A stretch of DNA of 6,570 nt from assembly GCA_964489835.1 (NCBI GenBank), contig CAZBBC010000207.1, positions 1-6,570 on the forward strand. The letters are read 5' to 3'. This stretch comes from CAZBBC01 sp964489835 (lineage in GTDB: Bacteria; Calditrichota; Calditrichia; JAJRVZ01). This document shows, in pieces, positions 1 through 6,511 of this stretch. Numbering within the stretch: the stretch's first letter is position 1; each line of letters opens with the position of its first letter. A program made the translations under genes and the position numbers. A model generated the notes under the pieces. It ran no database searches and was not told where the DNA came from. It saw nothing but the letters and a program-made list of their open reading frames with translations.

Positions 1-66
1 CAGAGACCGCAGAGATTTTTTTATAGTACATTTTTTAATTCGTGAAAATTCGTGTAATTCGTGGAC
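1..66. repeat. Composite short tandem-motif intergenic repeat, cut by the left window edge
   Basis: Two copies of CAGAGA (1-6 and 10-15, 9-bp period) are followed by a T run (16-22), a second T run (31-36), and three copies of AATTCGTG at 37-44, 47-54 and 56-63, ending in GTGGAC. No reading frame crosses this stretch. From memory, CAGAGACCGCAGAG-like and TTCGTG-iterated strings recur between genes in many unrelated bacterial genomes, so this is probably one copy of a dispersed non-coding repeat. Copy number cannot be judged from one window, and the element probably continues upstream of position 1. Confidence 0.55.
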
Positions 67-81
67 TTCTTTTCTTTGATT

Positions 82-96
82 GCAGCCAACGGCTGC
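82..96. other. Perfect 6-bp GC-rich hairpin (GCAGCC-AAC-GGCTGC)
   Basis: GCAGCC (82-87) and GGCTGC (91-96) are exact reverse complements around a 3-nt loop, and T81-G97 can add a wobble pair. Neither strand has a run of T directly after the stem, so it does not look like a standard intrinsic terminator. It may be the end of the adjacent repeat element, or a structure in the 5' leader of the sugar gene at 175. Its role is unknown. Confidence 0.4.
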
Positions 97-174
97 GGTA
101 TGAATAAATCAGGTTAATAATTTTTAAAACATACGGTTTAAATTTTTTCGGTTACGATATTAAGGGAAATAAGA

Positions 175-744
175 ATGCAAATGATAATAGAATCTGTTCA
201 GTTGGAAGCAGTAGTTATTCTGAGATCGGAATTTTTTCAAGATGATAGAGGTTTTTTTGTGGAGGAGTTTCGTTCTGATCAGTTTACAAAACTTGGTTTA
301 CCTCACCATTTTGAACAAGAAAATCACTCAGGCTCAGTAAAAAATGTTCTCCGCGGGTTACATTTCCAGTGGGAACCACCAATGGGTAAATTAATGCGTG
401 TATTAAGCGGCAGTGCTTTTCTTGTAGCGGTGGATATTAGAAAAGGTTCTCCCACACTAGGGCAATGGTATGGATTGGAGATATCGGCGGAAGAAAGACG
501 CCAAATTTGGGCACCAGCCGGATTTGCCCGAGGATTTTGTGTGCTTTCAGATTACGCAGAAATTCAGTATCTCTGCACGGGTGTATATAACGCACCGTGT
601 GAATCGGGTATTCGCTGGAATGATCCTGCTATCGGTATCGAATGGCCCATCGATCATCCCATTCTATCGAATAAAGATATTGAAGCCCAATTGCTGGAAC
701 AGTGGTTGCTGAATGAAAATTCTGATCATTTTAAGTATATTTGA
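175..744 (+). CDS. rfbC: dTDP-4-dehydrorhamnose 3,5-epimerase family protein (RmlC/RfbC-type cupin)
   Basis: This cytosolic cupin probably epimerises C3 and C5 of a dTDP-4-keto-6-deoxy-hexose, the third step of the dTDP-L-rhamnose pathway. At 189 aa it has the usual family length. Visible family signatures are DRGFF (24-28), QENHS (48-52), VLRGLHFQ (58-65) with the expected catalytic base His63, GKLMRV (71-76), VAVDIR (84-89), SPTLGQW (92-98) and IRWNDP (146-151). Tyr138, in GVYNA, fits the catalytic acid position. One deviation is GFARGF (116-121), where GFAHGF is common. The start at 175 is preferred over the in-frame ATG at 181 because AAGGGA (162-167) lies 7 nt upstream of the first. It is followed at 52 nt by an SDR epimerase gene and then an RmlD-like reductase, which supports deoxysugar synthesis. 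A related 3- or 5-epimerase acting on another dTDP-sugar cannot be excluded. Confidence 0.9.
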   Translation: MQMIIESVQLEAVVILRSEFFQDDRGFFVEEFRSDQFTKLGLPHHFEQENHSGSVKNVLRGLHFQWEPPMGKLMRVLSGSAFLVAVDIRKGSPTLGQWYGLEISAEERRQIWAPAGFARGFCVLSDYAEIQYLCTGVYNAPCESGIRWNDPAIGIEWPIDHPILSNKDIEAQLLEQWLLNENSDHFKYI

Positions 745-745
745 A

Positions 746-772
746 TTGACAGTTGGTTCTGTATGGTATATT
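746..772 (+). promoter_or_regulatory. Candidate sigma70-type promoter upstream of the SDR gene
   Basis: A perfect TTGACA (746-751) lies directly after the stop codon of the epimerase gene. Possible -10 boxes are TATATT (767-772, 5/6 match, 15-nt spacer) or TATTAG (769-774, 4/6 match, 17-nt spacer). Transcription would begin about 10-20 nt before the ATG at 797. The -35 match is strong, but the -10 and spacer are a compromise, and AT-rich DNA gives such matches by chance. It could give the SDR gene its own expression within an otherwise continuous operon. Confidence 0.3.
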
Positions 773-796
773 AGGATACAAATATAAGGGTATGAT

Positions 797-1753
797 ATGA
801 AAATACTATTAGCCGGTGGTGCAGGATACATTGGTTCAAAACTAGCGCCCGATTTGGTTGAACGGGGTTACGATGTGGATGTCATTGATTTGTTTTGGTT
901 CGGTGATTTTCTTCCGGATAGTGTGAAAAAAGTGAAGAAAGATATCTTTGATATCAGCAAGGAAGAAGTAAAAAAATATGATCAGATCATCTTTCTTGCC
1001 GGTTTATCCAATGATCCAATGGCTGAGTATTCACCCAGTTTAAACTTTATCCATAATGCCTCTGCGCCGGCTTATCTTGGGTATCTTGCAAAACAGGTTG
1101 GTGTAAAAAGATTTATCTATGCCAGTTCTTGTTCGGTCTATGGTTATACTGAAAATGAACTCTATGATGAAAATTCTCCGGCGATATCAAATTATCCCTA
1201 TGGAATCTCAAAATTACAGGGGGAGCAAGCAGTTCTCCAAATGATAGATAAGTATTTTTCGGTTATCTGCCTTCGCCAGGGTACTGTGAGTGGATATAGT
1301 CCCCGAATGCGGCTAGATCTTATTGTCAATACGATGTTTAAAAGTGCTATGCTGGATGGCATAATCACCGTTCATAATCCGGCGATCTGGCGGCCGGTCT
1401 TAAGTATAAAAGATGCAGTTACTGCATATGTTCGATCCATTGAGTCGGATGAGAATATTTCCGGAGTATTCAACGTTGCTTCAGGAAATTTCACCGTTGG
1501 TGAAGTAGCTGATTTGGTTAAAACCAGTGTTCTGAAAAAATTGAAAAAAGATATATCTTTAAAAATCGAGCATCGTCAGGATTACAGAAATTATAAAGTT
1601 AGCATCGAAAAGGCCAGGAATGTTTTAAGTTTTAAACCGAGATATGATATCGATGGTATAATCACAGACCTGGTGGATAATTACGAAAAATTTAAAGATT
1701 TGAAGAATAAACAGTTTTACAATATTGATATGTTCAAATCAATAAAGTTATAA
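797..1753 (+). CDS. Extended SDR NAD-dependent sugar-nucleotide epimerase/dehydratase
   Basis: This 318-aa cytosolic enzyme belongs to the extended short-chain dehydrogenase/reductase fold (GalE/RmlB-like). The N-terminal Rossmann motif is GGAGYIG (Gly7, Gly10, Gly13), with Asp31 ending beta-2, which suggests NAD(H) preference. AGLSNDP (68-74) follows beta-4. SSCSVYG (110-116) supplies the catalytic Ser region, and the YxxxK dyad is Tyr135/Lys139. RQGTVSGYSPRMR (160-172) and WRP (198-200) are substrate-domain signatures of the family. The length is typical and the frame is intact. AAGGG (786-790) lies 6 nt before the ATG. The gene sits between an RmlC-like epimerase and an RmlD-like reductase, so its substrate is probably a dTDP- or UDP-activated hexose. 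The motifs do not separate a C4 epimerase from a 4,6-dehydratase or 4-ketoreductase. The Lys-rich C-terminal tail (from about 298) carries no recognisable motif. Confidence 0.85.
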   Translation: MKILLAGGAGYIGSKLAPDLVERGYDVDVIDLFWFGDFLPDSVKKVKKDIFDISKEEVKKYDQIIFLAGLSNDPMAEYSPSLNFIHNASAPAYLGYLAKQVGVKRFIYASSCSVYGYTENELYDENSPAISNYPYGISKLQGEQAVLQMIDKYFSVICLRQGTVSGYSPRMRLDLIVNTMFKSAMLDGIITVHNPAIWRPVLSIKDAVTAYVRSIESDENISGVFNVASGNFTVGEVADLVKTSVLKKLKKDISLKIEHRQDYRNYKVSIEKARNVLSFKPRYDIDGIITDLVDNYEKFKDLKNKQFYNIDMFKSIKL

Positions 1754-1818
1754 CTGATTTAAAGTTTCTCTGCTTAAAATAGATATAAAGAATGTGGTGG
1801 AAATTCGACTTTTGTATT

Positions 1819-1824
1819 GGAGGA
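1819..1824 (+). promoter_or_regulatory. Shine-Dalgarno GGAGGA that fixes a TTG start
   Basis: GGAGGA lies 9 nt upstream of the TTG at 1834. An ATG at 1825 begins immediately after it but is too close to be served by it, and it reads only Met-Ser-stop (ATGAGTTAA, 1825-1833), in frame with and abutting the TTG. This supports TTG as the true initiation codon of the reductase gene. Confidence 0.75.
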
Positions 1825-1833
1825 ATGAGTTAA

Positions 1834-2697
1834 TTGAAAATCGTAGTGATCGGTGCAAACGGCCAGCTGGGATCAGAACTTTGTGATCAACTGGTTAAAA
1901 AACATCAGGTAATCGGGCTCACGCATGCTGACATCGAGATAACTGATATTGACAACGTTTCAAAAGTTTTTAAAGAATTAAGGCCGGGTGTGATATTGAA
2001 TACTGCCGCTTATCATAATCTTCCCGATTGCGAAAAGTATCCTGAAAAATCATTTCAGGTTAATGGGATCGGCGCCTTTCATCTGGCACAAATTGCAGAT
2101 GATCTGGGATCAGTACTTGTCAATTACAGCACAGATTATGTATTCGACGGAAATAAAAAAGCGCCGTATGTTGAATCAGATCAACCAAATCCGCTTAATA
2201 TTTATGCGCTTACGAAACTAAACGGTGAATCTCTAATTAAAAATTATTGTAAAAAATATTTTATTTTGCGTATTTCAGGTATCTATGGTAAAACGGTATG
2301 TCGTGCCAAGGGAAAAAATTTTATAACCACCATGCAAAAGGCAGCAAAAGAGAATGAAGTTGTAAAAGTTGTAGATGATGAGATTTTAACACCTACTTCT
2401 GTCCATGAAATTGCAAAGAATACAAATGTACTCATGGATACAGAAGCCTATGGATTATACCATATGACCTGTGAGGGGTCTTGTTCCTGGTTCGAATTTG
2501 CCAGTATTATTTTTAGGGAACTTGGTATAAAAACACCTCTAATCTCCTGTAGGAGTAATGAATTTCCAATGACAATCAAACGTCCGGCTTATAGCGTACT
2601 TGAAAATCAAAATTTGAAAACAGTAAATTTAAATCAAATGGTGCATTGGAAAGATGCGCTGATTTCTTTTCTGAAGAGCGAATCAATGGATGTTTAA
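1834..2697 (+). CDS. rfbD: dTDP-4-dehydrorhamnose reductase-like SDR (RmlD/RfbD family)
   Basis: The product is a 287-aa cytosolic reductase of the RmlD substrate-binding family, expected to reduce the C4 keto group of a dTDP-6-deoxy-4-keto-hexose with NAD(P)H. Motifs in order are GANGQLG (7-13), NTAAYHNLPDCE (56-67; family NxAAYTxVDxAE), STDYVFDG (99-106), the catalytic Tyr124/Lys128 dyad (YALTK), GES (131-133), VVDDEILTPTS (179-189) and RPAYSVLEN (250-258). It starts with TTG: translation from there gives the expected MKIVVIGANG N-terminus, no in-frame ATG lies nearby, and a GGAGGA is 9 nt upstream. It follows the SDR gene by 80 nt. It is oddly divergent where typical RmlD proteins read RTSWVYG, having RISGIYG (146-152), so the substrate may not be the standard rhamnose precursor. 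The family call is firm; the exact reaction and the gene symbol are less so. Confidence 0.8.
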   Translation: MKIVVIGANGQLGSELCDQLVKKHQVIGLTHADIEITDIDNVSKVFKELRPGVILNTAAYHNLPDCEKYPEKSFQVNGIGAFHLAQIADDLGSVLVNYSTDYVFDGNKKAPYVESDQPNPLNIYALTKLNGESLIKNYCKKYFILRISGIYGKTVCRAKGKNFITTMQKAAKENEVVKVVDDEILTPTSVHEIAKNTNVLMDTEAYGLYHMTCEGSCSWFEFASIIFRELGIKTPLISCRSNEFPMTIKRPAYSVLENQNLKTVNLNQMVHWKDALISFLKSESMDV

Positions 2698-2812
2698 GTA
2701 AGAATCTCCAGGAAATGTAAACGTAAATGTGAACTATTTGCGACCCTGATAGATACCGAAAGTAGCCAAAATCAAGATAATAGGTATTTTTTATAACCGT
2801 ATATTTTATGCC

Positions 2813-2840
2813 TTGAAATAAATTATAGATTAATTAATAT
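2813..2840 (+). promoter_or_regulatory. Weak candidate promoter upstream of the glycosyltransferase operon
   Basis: The 173-nt gap 2698-2870 is the longest between genes here and has no ORF worth calling. In its AT-rich right half, TTGAAA (2813-2818) and TAATAT (2835-2840) are 16 nt apart, which would place transcription start near 2847-2850, ahead of the ribosome binding site AGAGGA (2857-2862). The base composition makes chance matches likely. The gap and the change of function make a new transcription unit plausible. Confidence 0.22.
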
Positions 2841-2870
2841 CGACAGGAAAAAAAATAGAGGAATATTCTA

Positions 2871-5525
2871 ATGGATTGGTTGAAAACAAATCGACTGACT
2901 GCGGCTTTTATATGGTTATTTTCTTTTATAATATATGCTTTAACCGTATCTTCCACAGTTTCATACTGGGATTGTGGCGAATTTATTGCCTGTAGTTATG
3001 GTCTAGCCGTCCCCCATCCCCCGGGAGCACCGCTATTCCTTTTAGTGGGGCGCTTCTTCTCAATGATACCGTTCGTTGATGATATCGGATTCCGCGTAAA
3101 TTATATCTCGGTTTTGTCCAGTGCTTTTACAGTTATGTTCCTGTATCTCTCAATCGTGCATCTGATCCGGGAATGGAAAGGAACTCTGGGAAATGGAGCC
3201 GATTGGCAGATCGCCATTTTCTCCGGTGTCTTGGGTTCATTGACATTTGCTTTTACTCATAGCTTTTGGTTTAATGCGGTTGAAGCAGAAGTATATGCAC
3301 CGTCCATGTTTTTTACTGCATTGATTGTTTGGTTAATTTTAGTGTGGGCAGAAAAATATGAAGAACCGGGGAATGAAAGGTATCTGTTAATGATATCATA
3401 TGCCGTCGGTTTGGCCATCGGAGTACATTTGTTAAATGTTCTTGCTTTACCATTTGTCACGATGATATACTACTATAAAAAATTCCCCTATAATCTGAAA
3501 ACATTTGTGATTAATATTATTATTACCATTGGAATTGTAATATTTGTTTATCCCGGAATTGTTAAATATTTACCAAGAGTGGCTGAATTTGGCGGTACTA
3601 TGGGCTTAGCGGTGGTTTTTATTGCATTATTAGCCATTGTTTTCTGGTCTGTAAATAATAAGAAAAAAACAGTCAGTTTGGTATCCCTTTCTGTTTTATT
3701 AATCGTTATCGGTTACAGCACATATACGATGATTTACATTCGCTCAAACCTGGATCCGATGATTGATGAAAATAATCCGGAGACTATTGAAAAATTTATA
3801 TCATATCTCAACCGGGAGCAATATGGTGACCACAGTATAACTGATCGGGCAAAAGTATGGAAAGATTCACCAAATGGAAAACAGTATAAGAGTGCTGGTG
3901 AATATTTTTGGAAATATCAGGTAGACAAGATGTATATTCGTTATTTCCTCTGGCAATTTGTAGGAATGGATGAAAATGAAAAGGACTGGTCGGCAAAACA
4001 GTTCTACGCTATTCCTTTTCTTCTTGGTCTCCTAGGGCTTTATTGGCATTTCAAGAATGATCATAAACATGCATTGGCTGTCTTGGCCTTGTTCTTTATG
4101 ACCGGGTTAGCGATCATATTATATCTCAATCAGCCCGATCCACAACCCCGTGAACGGGATTACAGTTATGTAGGATCTTTTTTTGCATTTTCGATTTGGA
4201 TCGGTCTGGGGTATGCCGGGTTATTGGAACTGATTCGGGGCGAGGGGAAGAAAAAAAGAGAAGAATCCTCAAATTCCTCACACATTGTACCGGTTACCCT
4301 ATTTATACTTCTTCTTATCGCATCGCCGGTACTGATGCTGGCAAAAAACTTCGATACGCATAGCCGAAAAGGCAGGTACATTGCCTGGGACTATTCGTAT
4401 AATATGCTTCAATCCTGCGAACCTAATGGTATACTAATCACTAATGGAGATAATGATACTTTCCCCTTATGGTATCTCCAGGAGGTTGATAGTGTAAGGC
4501 GCGATATTCGTATTGTAAATTTGAGTCTGTTAAATACCGACTGGTATATCCAACAATTGAGAGATCTTGATCCCAAAGTTCCTTTAAATATAGGCGATGC
4601 TGAGCTCAAAAGACTTGGCCTGGTTCCCTGGAAAAAGCGACAAATGACACTTGATGTTCCGAGATCCATAGGGGAAACATTTGCTGCAGAGTTTCAGAAT
4701 AAATTTCAAAATATTAATATTTCAGTGCCGGATAAAATAACTTTTGAGGTAGGTCCCACCTTAAATACTCAGTATGGATCGGTGATACGAATACAGGATT
4801 ATATGATCTTGCGAATATTAAGTGCAAATAAATGGAAGAAACCTATATATTTTGCCGTTACTGTGGCTAAAGATAATATGTTAGACGAACTTCAGGATTA
4901 TCTCCGGATGGATGGGCTGGCACTGAAGCTGGTTCCATTTAAAAATTGGAAAATTTCTCCGGATAATCTTGAAAGAAATCTGATTGATGTATATAAATAT
5001 CGTGGTTTGCAGGATCCCAGTGTCTATTATGATAAAAATATCGAGGGTTTACTACAGAATTACCGAACAGCCTTTCTGCAGGTTATCGAGTATTATGCCC
5101 GGATCAATGATATGGATAAGGTAAAATACTTAATGTCTGAGATGGAGAAAAAAGTTCCGACATCTGTCATACCCTGGACCAATCGTTATCTCCGACTTAT
5201 TAGGGATTCCTATGCCTTGACAACGAATCAGCTCTCAATCGACAGTTTGGCTAGTCGTAACTATTCGGAAAAGGATCTGCAAATCCTCGCTGAAAATTTG
5301 TATCGATTGCATTTGTATGATGATGCCGCAGATATATTTGAAAATATTTATCAATCAAATCCCAACAATGTGCAAGCATTGAGTATTTTAATAGATATTT
5401 TTGATCGAACAAAACAATATAATAAAGGAATTGAATATCTGAATATCTGGTTGGAGCAACATCCGCAGGATCCCCAGGCAAAAGTGAAATTGTCCTATTT
5501 TGAGAGTAAAGTGAAAACTCCCTAA
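2871..5525 (+). CDS. TMEM260-like (DUF2723, GT117) membrane glycosyltransferase with C-terminal TPRs
   Basis: This 884-aa inner-membrane protein matches the PF11028 (DUF2723/TMEM260-like) family, whose human member TMEM260 is a protein O-mannosyltransferase (CAZy GT117). The bacterial reaction is inferred to be transfer of a sugar from a lipid carrier to an acceptor on the periplasmic face. After TM1 (about 12-30) comes the signature loop SYWDCGEFIA with Asp34 and Glu37 as likely acidic catalytic residues, then HPPGAP (49-54). FWFNAVEAEVYAPS (132-145) and QPDPQPRERDYSY (421-433) are further conserved blocks. About 12 hydrophobic segments run to residue 490. The remainder is soluble: ITNGDNDTFPLWYLQEV (523-539) marks the conserved C-terminal domain, and two TPR units occupy about 801-868. 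AGAGGA (2857-2862) lies 8 nt before the ATG. The next gene begins 2 nt after the stop, indicating co-translation. The family call is firm; donor and acceptor are unknown. Confidence 0.88.
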   Translation: MDWLKTNRLTAAFIWLFSFIIYALTVSSTVSYWDCGEFIACSYGLAVPHPPGAPLFLLVGRFFSMIPFVDDIGFRVNYISVLSSAFTVMFLYLSIVHLIREWKGTLGNGADWQIAIFSGVLGSLTFAFTHSFWFNAVEAEVYAPSMFFTALIVWLILVWAEKYEEPGNERYLLMISYAVGLAIGVHLLNVLALPFVTMIYYYKKFPYNLKTFVINIIITIGIVIFVYPGIVKYLPRVAEFGGTMGLAVVFIALLAIVFWSVNNKKKTVSLVSLSVLLIVIGYSTYTMIYIRSNLDPMIDENNPETIEKFISYLNREQYGDHSITDRAKVWKDSPNGKQYKSAGEYFWKYQVDKMYIRYFLWQFVGMDENEKDWSAKQFYAIPFLLGLLGLYWHFKNDHKHALAVLALFFMTGLAIILYLNQPDPQPRERDYSYVGSFFAFSIWIGLGYAGLLELIRGEGKKKREESSNSSHIVPVTLFILLLIASPVLMLAKNFDTHSRKGRYIAWDYSYNMLQSCEPNGILITNGDNDTFPLWYLQEVDSVRRDIRIVNLSLLNTDWYIQQLRDLDPKVPLNIGDAELKRLGLVPWKKRQMTLDVPRSIGETFAAEFQNKFQNINISVPDKITFEVGPTLNTQYGSVIRIQDYMILRILSANKWKKPIYFAVTVAKDNMLDELQDYLRMDGLALKLVPFKNWKISPDNLERNLIDVYKYRGLQDPSVYYDKNIEGLLQNYRTAFLQVIEYYARINDMDKVKYLMSEMEKKVPTSVIPWTNRYLRLIRDSYALTTNQLSIDSLASRNYSEKDLQILAENLYRLHLYDDAADIFENIYQSNPNNVQALSILIDIFDRTKQYNKGIEYLNIWLEQHPQDPQAKVKLSYFESKVKTP

Positions 5526-5527
5526 AA

Positions 5528-6511
5528 ATGAAGTTCCTAAGAACATCCTTAAAGGTAGTTATCTCTATCGGTCTCCTCGGATACCTGGTTTATCTGGCTG
5601 ATCCCGTTAAAATACTGGAAGTTTTAAACAGGATTTGGTATGAAGGGGGTATTATATATCTTGTAACCGCTGCCGGACTATTTTTATTATCATTGTTCAT
5701 TCAATCGATACGCTGGAAATTACTCGTGAAAGGCTATGGTTACTCAATACCTACACACTTGTTATTCAAGTATTATTTAATAGGTCTGTTTTTTAATAAC
5801 TTTTTACCAACCGGTATCGGTGGAGATGTCTTAAGGATTTACAACCTGATTCAGGAGAGCGGTAATCGGACGATCAGTTTTGCTTCCGTATTAACAGAAC
5901 GTATCCTGGGAATAACCAGCACATTAATACTGACAATTATCTCCCTTTTAATTATGCAAGATTCATTGAAGAGCGACCTTCTTTTATATATTGCTTTAGG
6001 AATGCTGGCTTTCGTTCTTTTATTGTTTTTTATTGCTTTCAGTAAGAGAATGATTGCACCCATTGAATCAATTTGCAGAAAATTAATTTTTCTTCGCGCC
6101 GGTGAGCGAATTCAAAAATTTTTAGAGGCGATTCGATTTTATTCCAATTCGAAACTAATTTTTATACGAATATTGTTTTTATCTTTGGTAAGTCAGGTGT
6201 CTTTAATTACGATGACCTTTTTACTGACAATTGCCCTGGGTGTTAAGGTCGCTTATAGTTATATGTTTTTAGTTGTTCCTATAACCTTTTTGCTCTCAAT
6301 GTTACCTTCCATTAACGGCATTGGATTTCGCGATGGAGGTTATGTAGTGTTTCTGGCCCGGATAGGCATCAGCAAGGCTGCGGCTCTTTCATTGTCTTTC
6401 CTAACTTTGTTTATTCCGATGATACTATCCATTTCCGGCGGTATTTTATTTATGTTGCAGAAAAAAATAACAAGAGAGGAGGAAATTAAAATTGCGGAAA
6501 AAGGTATATAA
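5528..6511 (+). CDS. Flippase-like membrane protein (LPG-synthase transmembrane family, PF03706/UPF0104)
   Basis: This 327-aa integral membrane protein has about eight hydrophobic segments (roughly 8-24, 41-59, 82-95, 127-143, 150-171, 209-235, 243-261, 285-310). Family signatures are FNNFLPTGIGGDVLR (89-103), TERILG (123-128) and LPSINGIGFRDG (259-270). The family covers the membrane part of MprF lysylphosphatidylglycerol synthase/flippase and many stand-alone proteins thought to move or handle lipid-linked substrates. No aminoacyl-transferase domain follows, so lipid lysinylation is not supported. It starts 2 nt after the glycosyltransferase stop with only a weak upstream GAGAG, which suggests translational coupling. 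The pairing suggests it supplies or flips a lipid-linked sugar for that enzyme, but this is inferred from position only. Its 3' end contains the AGGAGG that serves the next gene, which it overlaps by 20 nt. Confidence 0.85.
   Translation: MKFLRTSLKVVISIGLLGYLVYLADPVKILEVLNRIWYEGGIIYLVTAAGLFLLSLFIQSIRWKLLVKGYGYSIPTHLLFKYYLIGLFFNNFLPTGIGGDVLRIYNLIQESGNRTISFASVLTERILGITSTLILTIISLLIMQDSLKSDLLLYIALGMLAFVLLLFFIAFSKRMIAPIESICRKLIFLRAGERIQKFLEAIRFYSNSKLIFIRILFLSLVSQVSLITMTFLLTIALGVKVAYSYMFLVVPITFLLSMLPSINGIGFRDGGYVVFLARIGISKAAALSLSFLTLFIPMILSISGGILFMLQKKITREEEIKIAEKGI
6477..6482 (+). promoter_or_regulatory. Strong Shine-Dalgarno AGGAGG for the overlapping TTG-started lipoprotein gene
   Basis: AGGAGG lies inside the last codons of the flippase-like gene (in its Arg-Glu-Glu-Glu run) and 9 nt upstream of TTG at 6492. 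The spacing matches that of the reductase gene at 1834 exactly, and there is no ATG at a suitable distance. It therefore decides the start of the next gene. Confidence 0.75.

Noticed and set aside
1..66. CRISPR array
   Set aside because: The repeated units are 6-8 bp with 1-3 bp between them. There are no spacers of CRISPR size and no cas genes.
137..158. TTTAAA and TACGAT as a promoter for the RmlC-like gene
   Set aside because: Both boxes are poor matches at bad spacing in AT-rich DNA, so the signal is not distinguishable from background.
470..712. 80-aa + strand ORF inside the RmlC-like gene
   Set aside because: It lies wholly within a well-supported gene in another frame and shows no domain or suitable ribosome binding site.
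2753..2792. ATACC...GGTAT stem followed by six T as a terminator after the reductase gene
   Set aside because: The stem is only 5 bp, AT-rich, with a 25-nt loop, so it is too weak to call an intrinsic terminator.
3257..6063. Several minus-strand ORFs of 62-86 aa (3257-3460, 3808-3996, 4166-4381, 4409-4669, 5251-5481, 5851-6063)
   Set aside because: All are antisense to long conserved membrane-protein genes, are short, and have no recognisable motif. They are shadows of the real genes.
5528..6511. MprF-type lysylphosphatidylglycerol synthase
   Set aside because: Only the membrane-domain family signature is present; the cytosolic aminoacyl-transferase domain is absent and the protein ends at 327 aa.
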